From NCBI RefSeq assembly GCF_019884785.1, contig NZ_CP082326.1, positions 4,271,355 through 4,335,354 of the forward strand: DNA of 64,000 nt, read 5' to 3'. The translations under genes and the position numbers were made by a program. The notes under the pieces were generated by a model. It worked only from the letters and a program-made list of their open reading frames with translations. It did not search any database and was not told the origin of the DNA. This document shows positions 57,250 through 64,000 of the stretch, in pieces (the stretch's first letter is position 1; each line of letters begins with the position of its first letter). This DNA comes from Crassaminicella profunda. GTDB lineage: Bacteria; Bacillota; Clostridia; Peptostreptococcales; Thermotaleaceae.

Positions 57250-58398
57250 ATGAAGGAAATATATTTAGATAATGGTGCTACATCTTTTCCAAAAGCGCCA
57301 GGTGTTGTTGAGAGCGTGTCTAACTATTTGAAAAATATTGGTTGTAATATTAATAGAGGCGCTTATACATCATCTTTTGAAGCAGAAAATATTGTTTTTG
57401 AAACAAGAGAACTCATTTGTGAGTTATTGCACTTTGATCAGTGTGAAAATGTAGTTTTTACTAAAAACATTACAGAAAGCTTGAACGTATTAATCAAAGG
57501 GGCTTTAAGAAAAAATGAGCATGTAATTGTATCTTCTATGGAACATAATGCAGTCATGAGACCGATTCATGCGTTAGGGGAAAAGGGAATAACATTTTCA
57601 AGAGTAACTTGTAATGCATTAGGTGAATTAAATGTTGAGGACATAAAACAATATATAAAGCCTAATACAAAGGCATTGGTCATGACTCATGCATCAAATG
57701 TATGTGGTACAGTATTACCCCTTGAAGAGATAGGAGAAATATGCAAAATCCATGGGATTTACTTTATTATAGATACTGCTCAAACGGCTGGATTTTTAGA
57801 AATTAACTATAAAAAGCTAGGAGCAGATGCTATTGCTTTTACAGGGCATAAGGGGCTTTTAGGACCTCAAGGGATGGGAGGATTTATCATGAACGACCCC
57901 TTAGCAGCATATATGAATCCTTTAATAGAAGGAGGAACAGGGAGTCTTTCTGAATATGAAAAGCAGCCCTGTTATATGCCAGATAAGTTTGAAGCAGGTA
58001 CTATGAATATTCCAGGGGTTTATGGACTCAATGCAGCTTTAAAATACATATTAAAAACAGGGATAAATACCATAAGAGAAAAAGAACTATTTTTAGTAAA
58101 AAGGTTTTTAGAAAGGCTAAAAAATATACCTAATATAAAAATTATTGGAAAGAAAGAAATTGAGGGAAGAACAGCCGTTGTATCCGTAGATTTTCCTCAA
58201 TATGATAATGGACAAATTTCTTATAGATTATATAAAGAGTTTGGGATTATGACAAGATGTGGGCTACACTGTGCACCTTCAGCTCATAAGACATTAAAAA
58301 CGTTTCCAGATGGAACTGTAAGATTTAGCTTTAGTCATTTCAATACGGTAGAGGAAGTAGATTATACAATTGATAGTATTTATAAGTGCATGGATTAA
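57250..58398 (+). CDS. Cysteine desulfurase / selenocysteine lyase-like class V aminotransferase
   Basis: A 382-residue fold-type I PLP enzyme: YLDNGATSFPKAPGV start, PLP lysine in FTGHKGLLGPQG, active-site cysteine in TRCGLHCAPSAHKT. This matches the CsdB/SufS-like class found next to YedE/YedF. It probably mobilises sulfur or selenium from cysteine or selenocysteine and hands it to carriers such as YedF. GAGGGGG ribosome binding site. It is divergent from yedE with a 165-base gap containing AT-rich promoter sequence for both directions. Confidence 0.88.
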   Translation: MKEIYLDNGATSFPKAPGVVESVSNYLKNIGCNINRGAYTSSFEAENIVFETRELICELLHFDQCENVVFTKNITESLNVLIKGALRKNEHVIVSSMEHNAVMRPIHALGEKGITFSRVTCNALGELNVEDIKQYIKPNTKALVMTHASNVCGTVLPLEEIGEICKIHGIYFIIDTAQTAGFLEINYKKLGADAIAFTGHKGLLGPQGMGGFIMNDPLAAYMNPLIEGGTGSLSEYEKQPCYMPDKFEAGTMNIPGVYGLNAALKYILKTGINTIREKELFLVKRFLERLKNIPNIKIIGKKEIEGRTAVVSVDFPQYDNGQISYRLYKEFGIMTRCGLHCAPSAHKTLKTFPDGTVRFSFSHFNTVEEVDYTIDSIYKCMD

Positions 58399-58658
58399 TA
58401 AATAGCATAAGATTTATTGTAAGCCCTTTAAAACTTAATAGAGATCAAATAATATTGTTCTATAAGACAAGTATAATGAAAATTAATGTAGATGGATCCG
58501 TGTCTAAATTTTAGATGTTTAACTTCATTGAAAGAGGTTATTATAGATAACGATAATAATAAAACATTTCATATAGAATATATCAATGATGATAACCTAA
58601 TTAGATATGATATACTTTAGTGGTAAAGACTATATATTATGCTAAAGGAGTCGTGAAC

Positions 58659-59573
58659 ATGAAAAAATTACTCAGTATTCTAACTATTACAGCTTTACTT
58701 TTAAGTCTTGTTCTTACTGGATGTGGAACCAAAGCAAATAGTGATGAAGTTGCTTCAAATATGCAAGAAACATTTAAGTCGCAAATTTTATTTAAAGGAT
58801 CTTCTACATTAGCTCCAGTAATTGCAAAAATTTCTACAAACTTTATTGAAGAGTATAAAACATGGGATCAAGTAAGTGAAGACTTTCCCAATAAAAGTTT
58901 AGATATTTTTGTTTCTGCAGGAGGATCTTCAGCAGGAGTAAAAGCAGCTATGGATGGAAGCAGTGATTTTGGAATGGTTTCAAGAACTGTTTCTGATGAA
59001 GAAAAGGGAAAGATTGAAGGATACCAAGAGTTTAAACTAGGATTAGATGCATTAACAGTGTCTGTCAATCCAGAAAATAAAGTATATGAAGTGAAAAAGA
59101 GCTTATCGACAGAAGAAATTCAAAAGATTTTTTCAGGAGAATATAAATATTGGGATGAAGTAGAAAGTACCCTGTCTCATGAAGAAATTGTTATTGTTAC
59201 AAGAGATCTAGGTGGTGGTGCCCATAAAGTATTCCAAAAGAAAGTTATGGGAGATAAAAAAGTTAGAGAAGATGCCATCCAAGCTCCTTCAATGGGTGCA
59301 TTAGTTACAAAAATTATGGAAAATAAAAATGCTATAGGATATGCATCTTATGGAATGGTCAATCAAAATGCTGGAAAAATCATGCCATTAGATGTAGATG
59401 GAGTTGCTCCAACAAAAGAAAATATTGTAAGTGGCGATTACAAAATCTCAAGACCTCTTTTAATAGTGAAAAAAGGTGAATTATTACCACAGGAAAAAAC
59501 TTTTATAGATGTACTCCTTTCGGAAGAAGGTATGAAAACAGTTGAAAAAATGGGATTTGTTCCTGCAAAATAA
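58659..59573 (+). CDS. pstS: Phosphate ABC transporter substrate-binding lipoprotein
   Basis: A 304-residue lipoprotein (lipobox VLTGC) of the PstS family. Phosphate-binding loops are FKGSSTLAPV, SAGGSSAGVKAAMDG and TRDLGGGAH. ATG 58659 follows AAAGGAG by 7 bases; the longer frame lacks a site. It is the first gene of pstSCAB. A TATACT at 58612-58617 may be the -10 of its promoter. I cannot confirm a Pho box. Confidence 0.93.
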   Translation: MKKLLSILTITALLLSLVLTGCGTKANSDEVASNMQETFKSQILFKGSSTLAPVIAKISTNFIEEYKTWDQVSEDFPNKSLDIFVSAGGSSAGVKAAMDGSSDFGMVSRTVSDEEKGKIEGYQEFKLGLDALTVSVNPENKVYEVKKSLSTEEIQKIFSGEYKYWDEVESTLSHEEIVIVTRDLGGGAHKVFQKKVMGDKKVREDAIQAPSMGALVTKIMENKNAIGYASYGMVNQNAGKIMPLDVDGVAPTKENIVSGDYKISRPLLIVKKGELLPQEKTFIDVLLSEEGMKTVEKMGFVPAK

Positions 59574-59648
59574 AAATTCAGAAGGGTTTCCTTCTGAATT
59601 TTATTTTGCTACTATTAGGTGGACGAGAAATTAAGAGGAAGTGAAAAA

Positions 59649-60512
59649 ATGCATCAAAAATTTGAAAAAATATTTTCCTATATTATAAAAGGATTGACTT
59701 TTTCTTCTGTGATGATGCTTATTTTTATTATTGTATTTATCATAAAAGAAAGCGTGGTTCTTTTCGAGAAAGTTACAATAGTAGACTTCTTATTTGGAAA
59801 AGGATGGAATCCTTTAGGAGAACCCCTTACTATATCAATATTTCCCATGATTTTAGGAACTATTTATGTGTCTTTGTTAGGGATACTTATAGCCCTTCCT
59901 ATAGGTGTAGGATCAGCTATATTTTTGACGAGTGTGTTAAATAGAAAAATGAGAAAAATAGTAAAGCCTACTATTGATCTATTGGTAGGAATTCCATCAG
60001 TGATTTATGGATTGATGGGATTATTAGTGATAGTAAAATTTTTTGAAGTGCATTTTGATTTTTCATCTGGAGAATCTGTTTTAGCAGGAGGAATCATTCT
60101 TTCTATCATGGTCCTTCCATATATTATTTCTACCTGTGATGAATCAATGATCAAAATTAGTGAGCAGTATAAAATTACTTCAGAAGGATTAGGGGTATCC
60201 AAATGGCATATGATTCGCTATTTGATTTTACCTGCATGTAAAAAAAGTATTCTTGCTGGAGTCATTTTAGCTTTTGCAAGAGCCATGGGAGAGACTATGG
60301 CGGTTATGATGGTTATTGGAAATAGTCCTGTTTTTCCAAAGATTTTTGGAAAAGCCCAGACCATTCCTTCACTTATTGCTCTTGAGATGGGAGGGGCAGG
60401 GGTAGATAGCCTACATTATCACGCTTTGTTTGCAGCTGGTTTTGTATTGATGATAATTCTTTTTTTAGTGAATATGGTTTTTCATTATATAAAAAAGAGT
60501 ATAGAAATATAA
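59649..60512 (+). CDS. pstC: Phosphate ABC transporter permease PstC
   Basis: A 287-residue permease with six helices. The EAA-type loop is in ITSEGLGVSKWHMIRYLILP, and RAMGETMAVMMVIGN is characteristic of PstC. ATG 59649 follows GAGGAAGTG. A small inverted repeat (AAATTCAGAAGG / CCTTCTGAATTT) between pstS and pstC may attenuate or stabilise the mRNA so that more binding protein than channel is made. Confidence 0.93.
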   Translation: MHQKFEKIFSYIIKGLTFSSVMMLIFIIVFIIKESVVLFEKVTIVDFLFGKGWNPLGEPLTISIFPMILGTIYVSLLGILIALPIGVGSAIFLTSVLNRKMRKIVKPTIDLLVGIPSVIYGLMGLLVIVKFFEVHFDFSSGESVLAGGIILSIMVLPYIISTCDESMIKISEQYKITSEGLGVSKWHMIRYLILPACKKSILAGVILAFARAMGETMAVMMVIGNSPVFPKIFGKAQTIPSLIALEMGGAGVDSLHYHALFAAGFVLMIILFLVNMVFHYIKKSIEI

Positions 60513-60653
60513 ATTTAAAATTTTAAAAGTAAGTTTTTAAACAGTTTTAATGATATGAATATATGTCATAGCACAATAAAAATCTTTATAGGTATATGTT
60601 TATATCTACGGAGGTGGATTAGAAGCCTTGCAATGAAGGAAGTGAAGAATCAG

Positions 60654-61487
60654 ATGAAAAAAAACAACAAACATATAGGAATAAAGCTGTGGAGTAGCTT
60701 CAGTGGAATCATACTTATGATTTTAGTTTTATATATTAATATCTATATTTTTTCTAAGGGTGGCAGTGGTTTAAATAGTGATTTTCTATTGGATATGCCA
60801 AAGGGGTTTCCCCTTGGAACAGAGGGAGGGATTTTTCCTGCTATCATAGGAAGTATTTGTTTTACAGGGATTGCATGTTTTTTTGCGAGTATGATTGCTA
60901 TAGCAACAGCAGTGTATCTTAATTTTTATTGTAGCAATAAAAAATTATGTGGAATGATTCACGTGGTTATTCAGTCTACTGCAGGGATTCCATCTATTGT
61001 TTTAGGGTTATTTGGATATACTTTTCTAGTGGTTTATTTGAATTTAGGGTTATCCTTATTGTCTGGTGGGATTGTTTTGAGTGTTATGATTTTTCCGTTT
61101 ATAGAAGTAAGGGTAGAAAAAGCATTAGGGGAAATCAATAAAGAATTAATATATGCTTCTTATGCTTTAGGAATTTCAAAATCATATACTTTTTTCAAAA
61201 TTATACTCCCCATGTGTTTTAGTGAAATTTTGTCTGCTATTGTTTTAGCAGGAGGTTTTGCTATGGGGGCAACAGCCCCTATTATGTTTACTGGAGGTGT
61301 GGTGTATGCACCTGTTCCAAATAGTTTATTTTCTCCTGCAATGGCTTTACCCTACCACTTATATATGTTAATTGGAGAAGGAATATCTATGGAAAATGCA
61401 TATAAAACTGCTTCTGTATTATTGCTATTTCTTTTAATTTTGAACAGCTTTGGTATATTAGTAGAATTGTTTAGAAAGGTGGAATAG
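60654..61487 (+). CDS. pstA: Phosphate ABC transporter permease PstA
   Basis: A 277-residue permease with six helices, a PstA-type EAA loop (YASYALGISKSYTFFKIILP) and the GGFAMGATAPIMFTGG motif. I place the start at ATG 60654 after AAGGAAGTG; an ATG at 60633 and a long frame from 60555 are possible but lack a well-spaced site. It is coupled to pstB, whose ATG follows its stop by one base. Confidence 0.9.
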   Translation: MKKNNKHIGIKLWSSFSGIILMILVLYINIYIFSKGGSGLNSDFLLDMPKGFPLGTEGGIFPAIIGSICFTGIACFFASMIAIATAVYLNFYCSNKKLCGMIHVVIQSTAGIPSIVLGLFGYTFLVVYLNLGLSLLSGGIVLSVMIFPFIEVRVEKALGEINKELIYASYALGISKSYTFFKIILPMCFSEILSAIVLAGGFAMGATAPIMFTGGVVYAPVPNSLFSPAMALPYHLYMLIGEGISMENAYKTASVLLLFLLILNSFGILVELFRKVE

Positions 61488-61488
61488 C

Positions 61489-62238
61489 ATGGACGCAATC
61501 CTTGAAATCAAAAATTTATCTGTGTACTTTGATACGAAGAAAATTCTTGAAAGTATGAATATGAAAATCAAAGAAAAAAAGATTACAGCAATTATTGGAC
61601 CTTCAGGATGTGGAAAATCTACTTTTATCAAAAGCTTAAATAGAATGGTAGATGAGGAAAGTAATGCTAAAGTTCATGGAGAAATATTATTAAAAGGTAA
61701 AAATATAAGAGAGTTGGAAAAAGAACAGGTACGTGAAAAGATAGGAATGGTTTTTCAAAGTCCAACCCCTTTTCCATTGTCTATATATGAAAATATGATT
61801 TATGCCCCTGTGTATTATGGAATAAAGGACAAAAAACAATTGAAAAGGATTGTAGAAGAAAAATTAAAACTTGCTGGTCTTTATGAAGAAGTAAAAGATG
61901 ATTTAAAGATGAAAGCAACAAAGCTTTCAGGAGGACAGCAGCAACGTCTTTGCATTGCTAGAGCATTGACGGTGGAACCAGAAATATTATTACTAGATGA
62001 ACCTTGCTCAGCGTTGGATGTAAAGAATACTGCTAATATTGAAGAAATGTTAAAAAAGCTTTCTGATCGATACACAATCGTTATTGTTACCCATAATCTT
62101 TCCCAGGCAAAAAGAATTGCTGATTATACAGCTTTTTTATTAAATGGAGAAATTGTAGAATATAAAGAGACGAAAGAATTGTTTGAGTATCCTGAAGACT
62201 CAAGGACTAAGGAATATATAGAAGGAATATTTGGATAA
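61489..62238 (+). CDS. pstB: Phosphate ABC transporter ATP-binding protein PstB
   Basis: A 249-residue ATPase with Walker A GPSGCGKST, the PstB-like VFQSPTPFPLSIYENM, signature LSGGQQQRLCIARA and Walker B ILLLDEPCSALD. It powers uptake with PstC and PstA. A terminator follows immediately; phoU, which often comes next, is absent. Confidence 0.93.
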   Translation: MDAILEIKNLSVYFDTKKILESMNMKIKEKKITAIIGPSGCGKSTFIKSLNRMVDEESNAKVHGEILLKGKNIRELEKEQVREKIGMVFQSPTPFPLSIYENMIYAPVYYGIKDKKQLKRIVEEKLKLAGLYEEVKDDLKMKATKLSGGQQQRLCIARALTVEPEILLLDEPCSALDVKNTANIEEMLKKLSDRYTIVIVTHNLSQAKRIADYTAFLLNGEIVEYKETKELFEYPEDSRTKEYIEGIFG

Positions 62239-62240
62239 AA

Positions 62241-62270
62241 AAATATCGACTTATTTAGTCGATATTTTTA
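62241..62270 (+). terminator. Terminator of the pst operon
   Basis: Stem AAATATCGAC / GTCGATATTT with a 7-base loop and T-run. Confidence 0.85.
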
Positions 62271-62271
62271 T

Positions 62272-62348
62272 TGGTACCCCATCAGGGATTCGAACCCTGG
62301 ACACCCTGATTAAGAGTCAGGTGCTCTAGCCAACTGAGCTAATAGGGT
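62272..62348 (-). tRNA. tRNA-Lys (anticodon CTT)
   Basis: 77 bases including an encoded CCA end. The acceptor stem is ACCCTAT / ATGGGGT, the anticodon stem CCTGA / TCAGG with loop CTCTTAA (anticodon at 62314-62312), and the T-arm contains GGTTCGAATCC. The D-arm reads AGCTCAGTTGGCTAGAGCA. Confidence 0.95.
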
Positions 62349-62577
62349 ATGTCCTTTGAACAAATATGATTATACGCCTTATTCATTTATTTGTCTACCA
62401 TAATAAGGAAAATTTATAATAAAATTTATATTATAGATTTTTTTAATAAATTTTCCTTTATTTATCATAAACTACTGAATGGTATATGCGGGAATGGAAA
62501 TTAATTTTAAGGTAGAGTACACATCTGAATCTTTTATATTTAGCTTCATTGAAGGGTAAATAGTTGAGTATATTTTT

Positions 62578-64000
62578 TTAATGGATATCTTCTTCATATA
62601 TTTTTTTATGAATGAATATTTCAAGAAGATCTTTATCTAAATGGTGTTGCTTTGCTTCTTTTTGAAGAATTTTGAGTGTTTTATCAAGGGGTAAGGCTTT
62701 TTTATAAGGACGGTCTTTTGCTGTTAGAGCTTCAAAAATATCTACAATAGCTAGTATTTTTGATGGAATAAGAATTTCATCTTCCTTTAACCCCTTAGGA
62801 TAACCAGATCCATCTAATTTTTCATGATGAGCTGCTGCAATCAGAGGAACCTTTTCTAAATCCTTTCCCCAAGAAATGGACTTTAATATTTCATAGGTAT
62901 AAGAAGGATGATATTCCATCATTACCCGTTGTTCTTTTGTAAGGTTTCCGCGTTTAACAGTTAATTGATTATATTCTGATTGATTGAGTAGATTTTTTAT
63001 TTTTCCATCTATATCTTTAAAGGTTATTGAGGATATTTTTTCGAGAATTTTTATTTCGTCATTAGTTATAAAACCTTTCGTATTTAGGTTACAGATGAAT
63101 ATATAGTATTGATCTATTTCATCAAAAATTTGTTTTTCTTCTTCTGAAATAATATGAGAAAGCTTTTTATATTCAAGCTCCTTTTTATAATAATAAAACC
63201 TATATTTTAGTATTTCTAATTCAGATTCAGATAATTTAGTCCTTTTTAGTAAGATAGCTTCTTTTACTCCGATTTTTCCAATATCATGAAGAAGCCCAGC
63301 GTAGTATATTTGATGGATTTCCTTTTGAGAGAAATAGAGGTTTTTATATTTTCCATAGGTCGTTTGATTAACAGCTTTTGCAAATATAGCTGCGTATTTA
63401 GCAACACGAATAGAGTGACCAGCAGTAGTAGGGTCCCTTTGGTCAATGGTTGCTACCATACTTTCAATAAAGGTTTCGAACAGGTTTTTTATTTCTTGAT
63501 AAAGCTTACTTCTTTCTAATAAAATAGCAGCTAAAGAAGCTAACGAAGCAATAGTATTTTCTTCTTCTTCTGAGAAGGGGAGGGTGTGATTTTTATAATC
63601 TTCTTTTGTTATTAGAGGAATATGATAATCCTTTTTTTTGTTGATAAGTTGTAGAACACCAGTTGTTTCACCCTTTAGATTTTTCATGGGAATAACTAGC
63701 ATATTGATGGTTTTATAGTTGTTTTTTTTATCAAAGGAATCATTGTATTTGATTCCTATAGTAGAAGGGATATCACTAACTCTTCGAAAATTATATGATT
63801 TTCCTGTTAATGCACAAAATCCAGAGATACTTTTTTTGTCAATAGGAAGGAGGAATTGTTTAAAAGGAAAAATCTTCGAATAATTTCTAGCGATTTTAAA
63901 TCGTAGATACTCTTCTTTTTCCTTTTCTTCTTTTATATAGATACTTCCTCCATCGCTATCTGTAATTTTCATACTTTCTTCTACAATCATTTCAAGTAAT
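62578..64000 (-). CDS. GAF-HD-GYP cyclic di-GMP phosphodiesterase, 5' truncated by window edge
   Basis: The frame stays open to the window edge, so the ATG at 63990 is internal and at least the start of the GAF domain is missing. A GAF domain (SDGGSIYI to about residue 155) is followed by a linker and HD-GYP. The catalytic motifs are HDIGKIGVKEAIL, then EYHPSYTYEIL, HHEKLDGSGYP and GYPKGL. Between the HD motif and the EYHPSYTYEIL motif lies an insertion of roughly 85 charged residues (about 255-345). It is predicted to be cytoplasmic. Intact metal residues suggest an active phosphodiesterase. Confidence 0.88.
   Translation of the reverse strand, partial: LLEMIVEESMKITDSDGGSIYIKEEKEKEEYLRFKIARNYSKIFPFKQFLLPIDKKSISGFCALTGKSYNFRRVSDIPSTIGIKYNDSFDKKNNYKTINMLVIPMKNLKGETTGVLQLINKKKDYHIPLITKEDYKNHTLPFSEEEENTIASLASLAAILLERSKLYQEIKNLFETFIESMVATIDQRDPTTAGHSIRVAKYAAIFAKAVNQTTYGKYKNLYFSQKEIHQIYYAGLLHDIGKIGVKEAILLKRTKLSESELEILKYRFYYYKKELEYKKLSHIISEEEKQIFDEIDQYYIFICNLNTKGFITNDEIKILEKISSITFKDIDGKIKNLLNQSEYNQLTVKRGNLTKEQRVMMEYHPSYTYEILKSISWGKDLEKVPLIAAAHHEKLDGSGYPKGLKEDEILIPSKILAIVDIFEALTAKDRPYKKALPLDKTLKILQKEAKQHHLDKDLLEIFIHKKIYEEDIH

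Noticed and set aside
1-64000. CRISPR arrays, insertion sequences, prophage or integration sites
   Set aside because: I saw no regularly spaced repeats, transposase, integrase or phage genes, and gene content is ordinary for a chromosome.

Overview
The window is AT-rich, with strong AGGAGG-type ribosome binding sites, T-box and riboswitch leaders, BceAB-type transporters, a SleB-type cell-wall hydrolase and selenium genes. This points to an anaerobic, probably spore-forming low-GC member of the Clostridia. I cannot name the genus with confidence. It reads as chromosomal. I see no phage genes, insertion sequence, CRISPR array or rRNA. One tRNA-Lys is present, and both window edges cut a gene (a MocR-type protein on the left, a GAF/HD-GYP protein on the right).

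Layout. 0-8.3 kb: amino-acid metabolism: MocR-type aminotransferase-like protein, alanine/ornithine racemase, then on the minus strand glutaminase and an AGCS symporter, preceded by a sigma-54 two-component pair. A -24/-12 promoter and an upstream palindrome lie in front of the glutaminase. 8.4-13 kb: a Cache-domain membrane protein, a lipoprotein, and two TlpA-like thioredoxin lipoproteins. The second of these is a selenoprotein with an in-frame UGA at the first active-site cysteine and a SECIS hairpin behind it. 13-20 kb: a BceAB-type cell-envelope transport module (two permeases, one ATPase, a transglycosylase-like protein lacking its catalytic Glu, a BceS-type kinase with no response regulator beside it). 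A conserved regulatory block is shared with a 41-residue peptide gene. 20-25.4 kb: glutamate racemase, an HD-GYP phosphodiesterase and small housekeeping genes. 25.7-33.7 kb: a purine-type operon (PotABCD-like ABC transporter, adenine deaminase, SAH/MTA-type deaminase) behind a promoter with PurBox-like sites, followed by a FAH-family gene. 34.7-39 kb: divergent branched-chain amino-acid genes (ilvBN; T-box-leuA). 39-41 kb: reverse rubrerythrin and a repeat protein. 41-49 kb: a sigma-54/LevR-controlled galactitol-type PTS operon carrying its own HPr, Enzyme I, aldolase and an unannotated 52-residue membrane peptide. 49.3-53 kb: a preQ1-I riboswitch operon holding queD-queE-queC behind an unexpected pair, a 2-hydroxyacyl-CoA-dehydratase/double-cubane-type protein and its ATP-dependent activase. 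53-54.4 kb: a cyclic di-GMP-II riboswitch in front of a 46-residue acidic protein, then a LysM/SleB hydrolase. 54.5-58.4 kb: signal peptidase and a selenium-delivery cluster (DUF3343, YedF, YedE, cysteine desulfurase-like). 58.6-62.3 kb: pstSCAB. 62.3-64 kb: tRNA-Lys and a second HD-GYP protein.

Two systems stand out. First, the selenoprotein at 12.2-12.7 kb would be read as a broken gene by ordinary annotation, and a selenium-supply cluster lies 43 kb away. Second, the preQ1-controlled operon couples an ATP-driven iron-sulfur reductase pair to queuosine synthesis. It is a candidate for a missing or alternative reduction step in the 7-deazaguanine pathway, but that function is inferred from context only.
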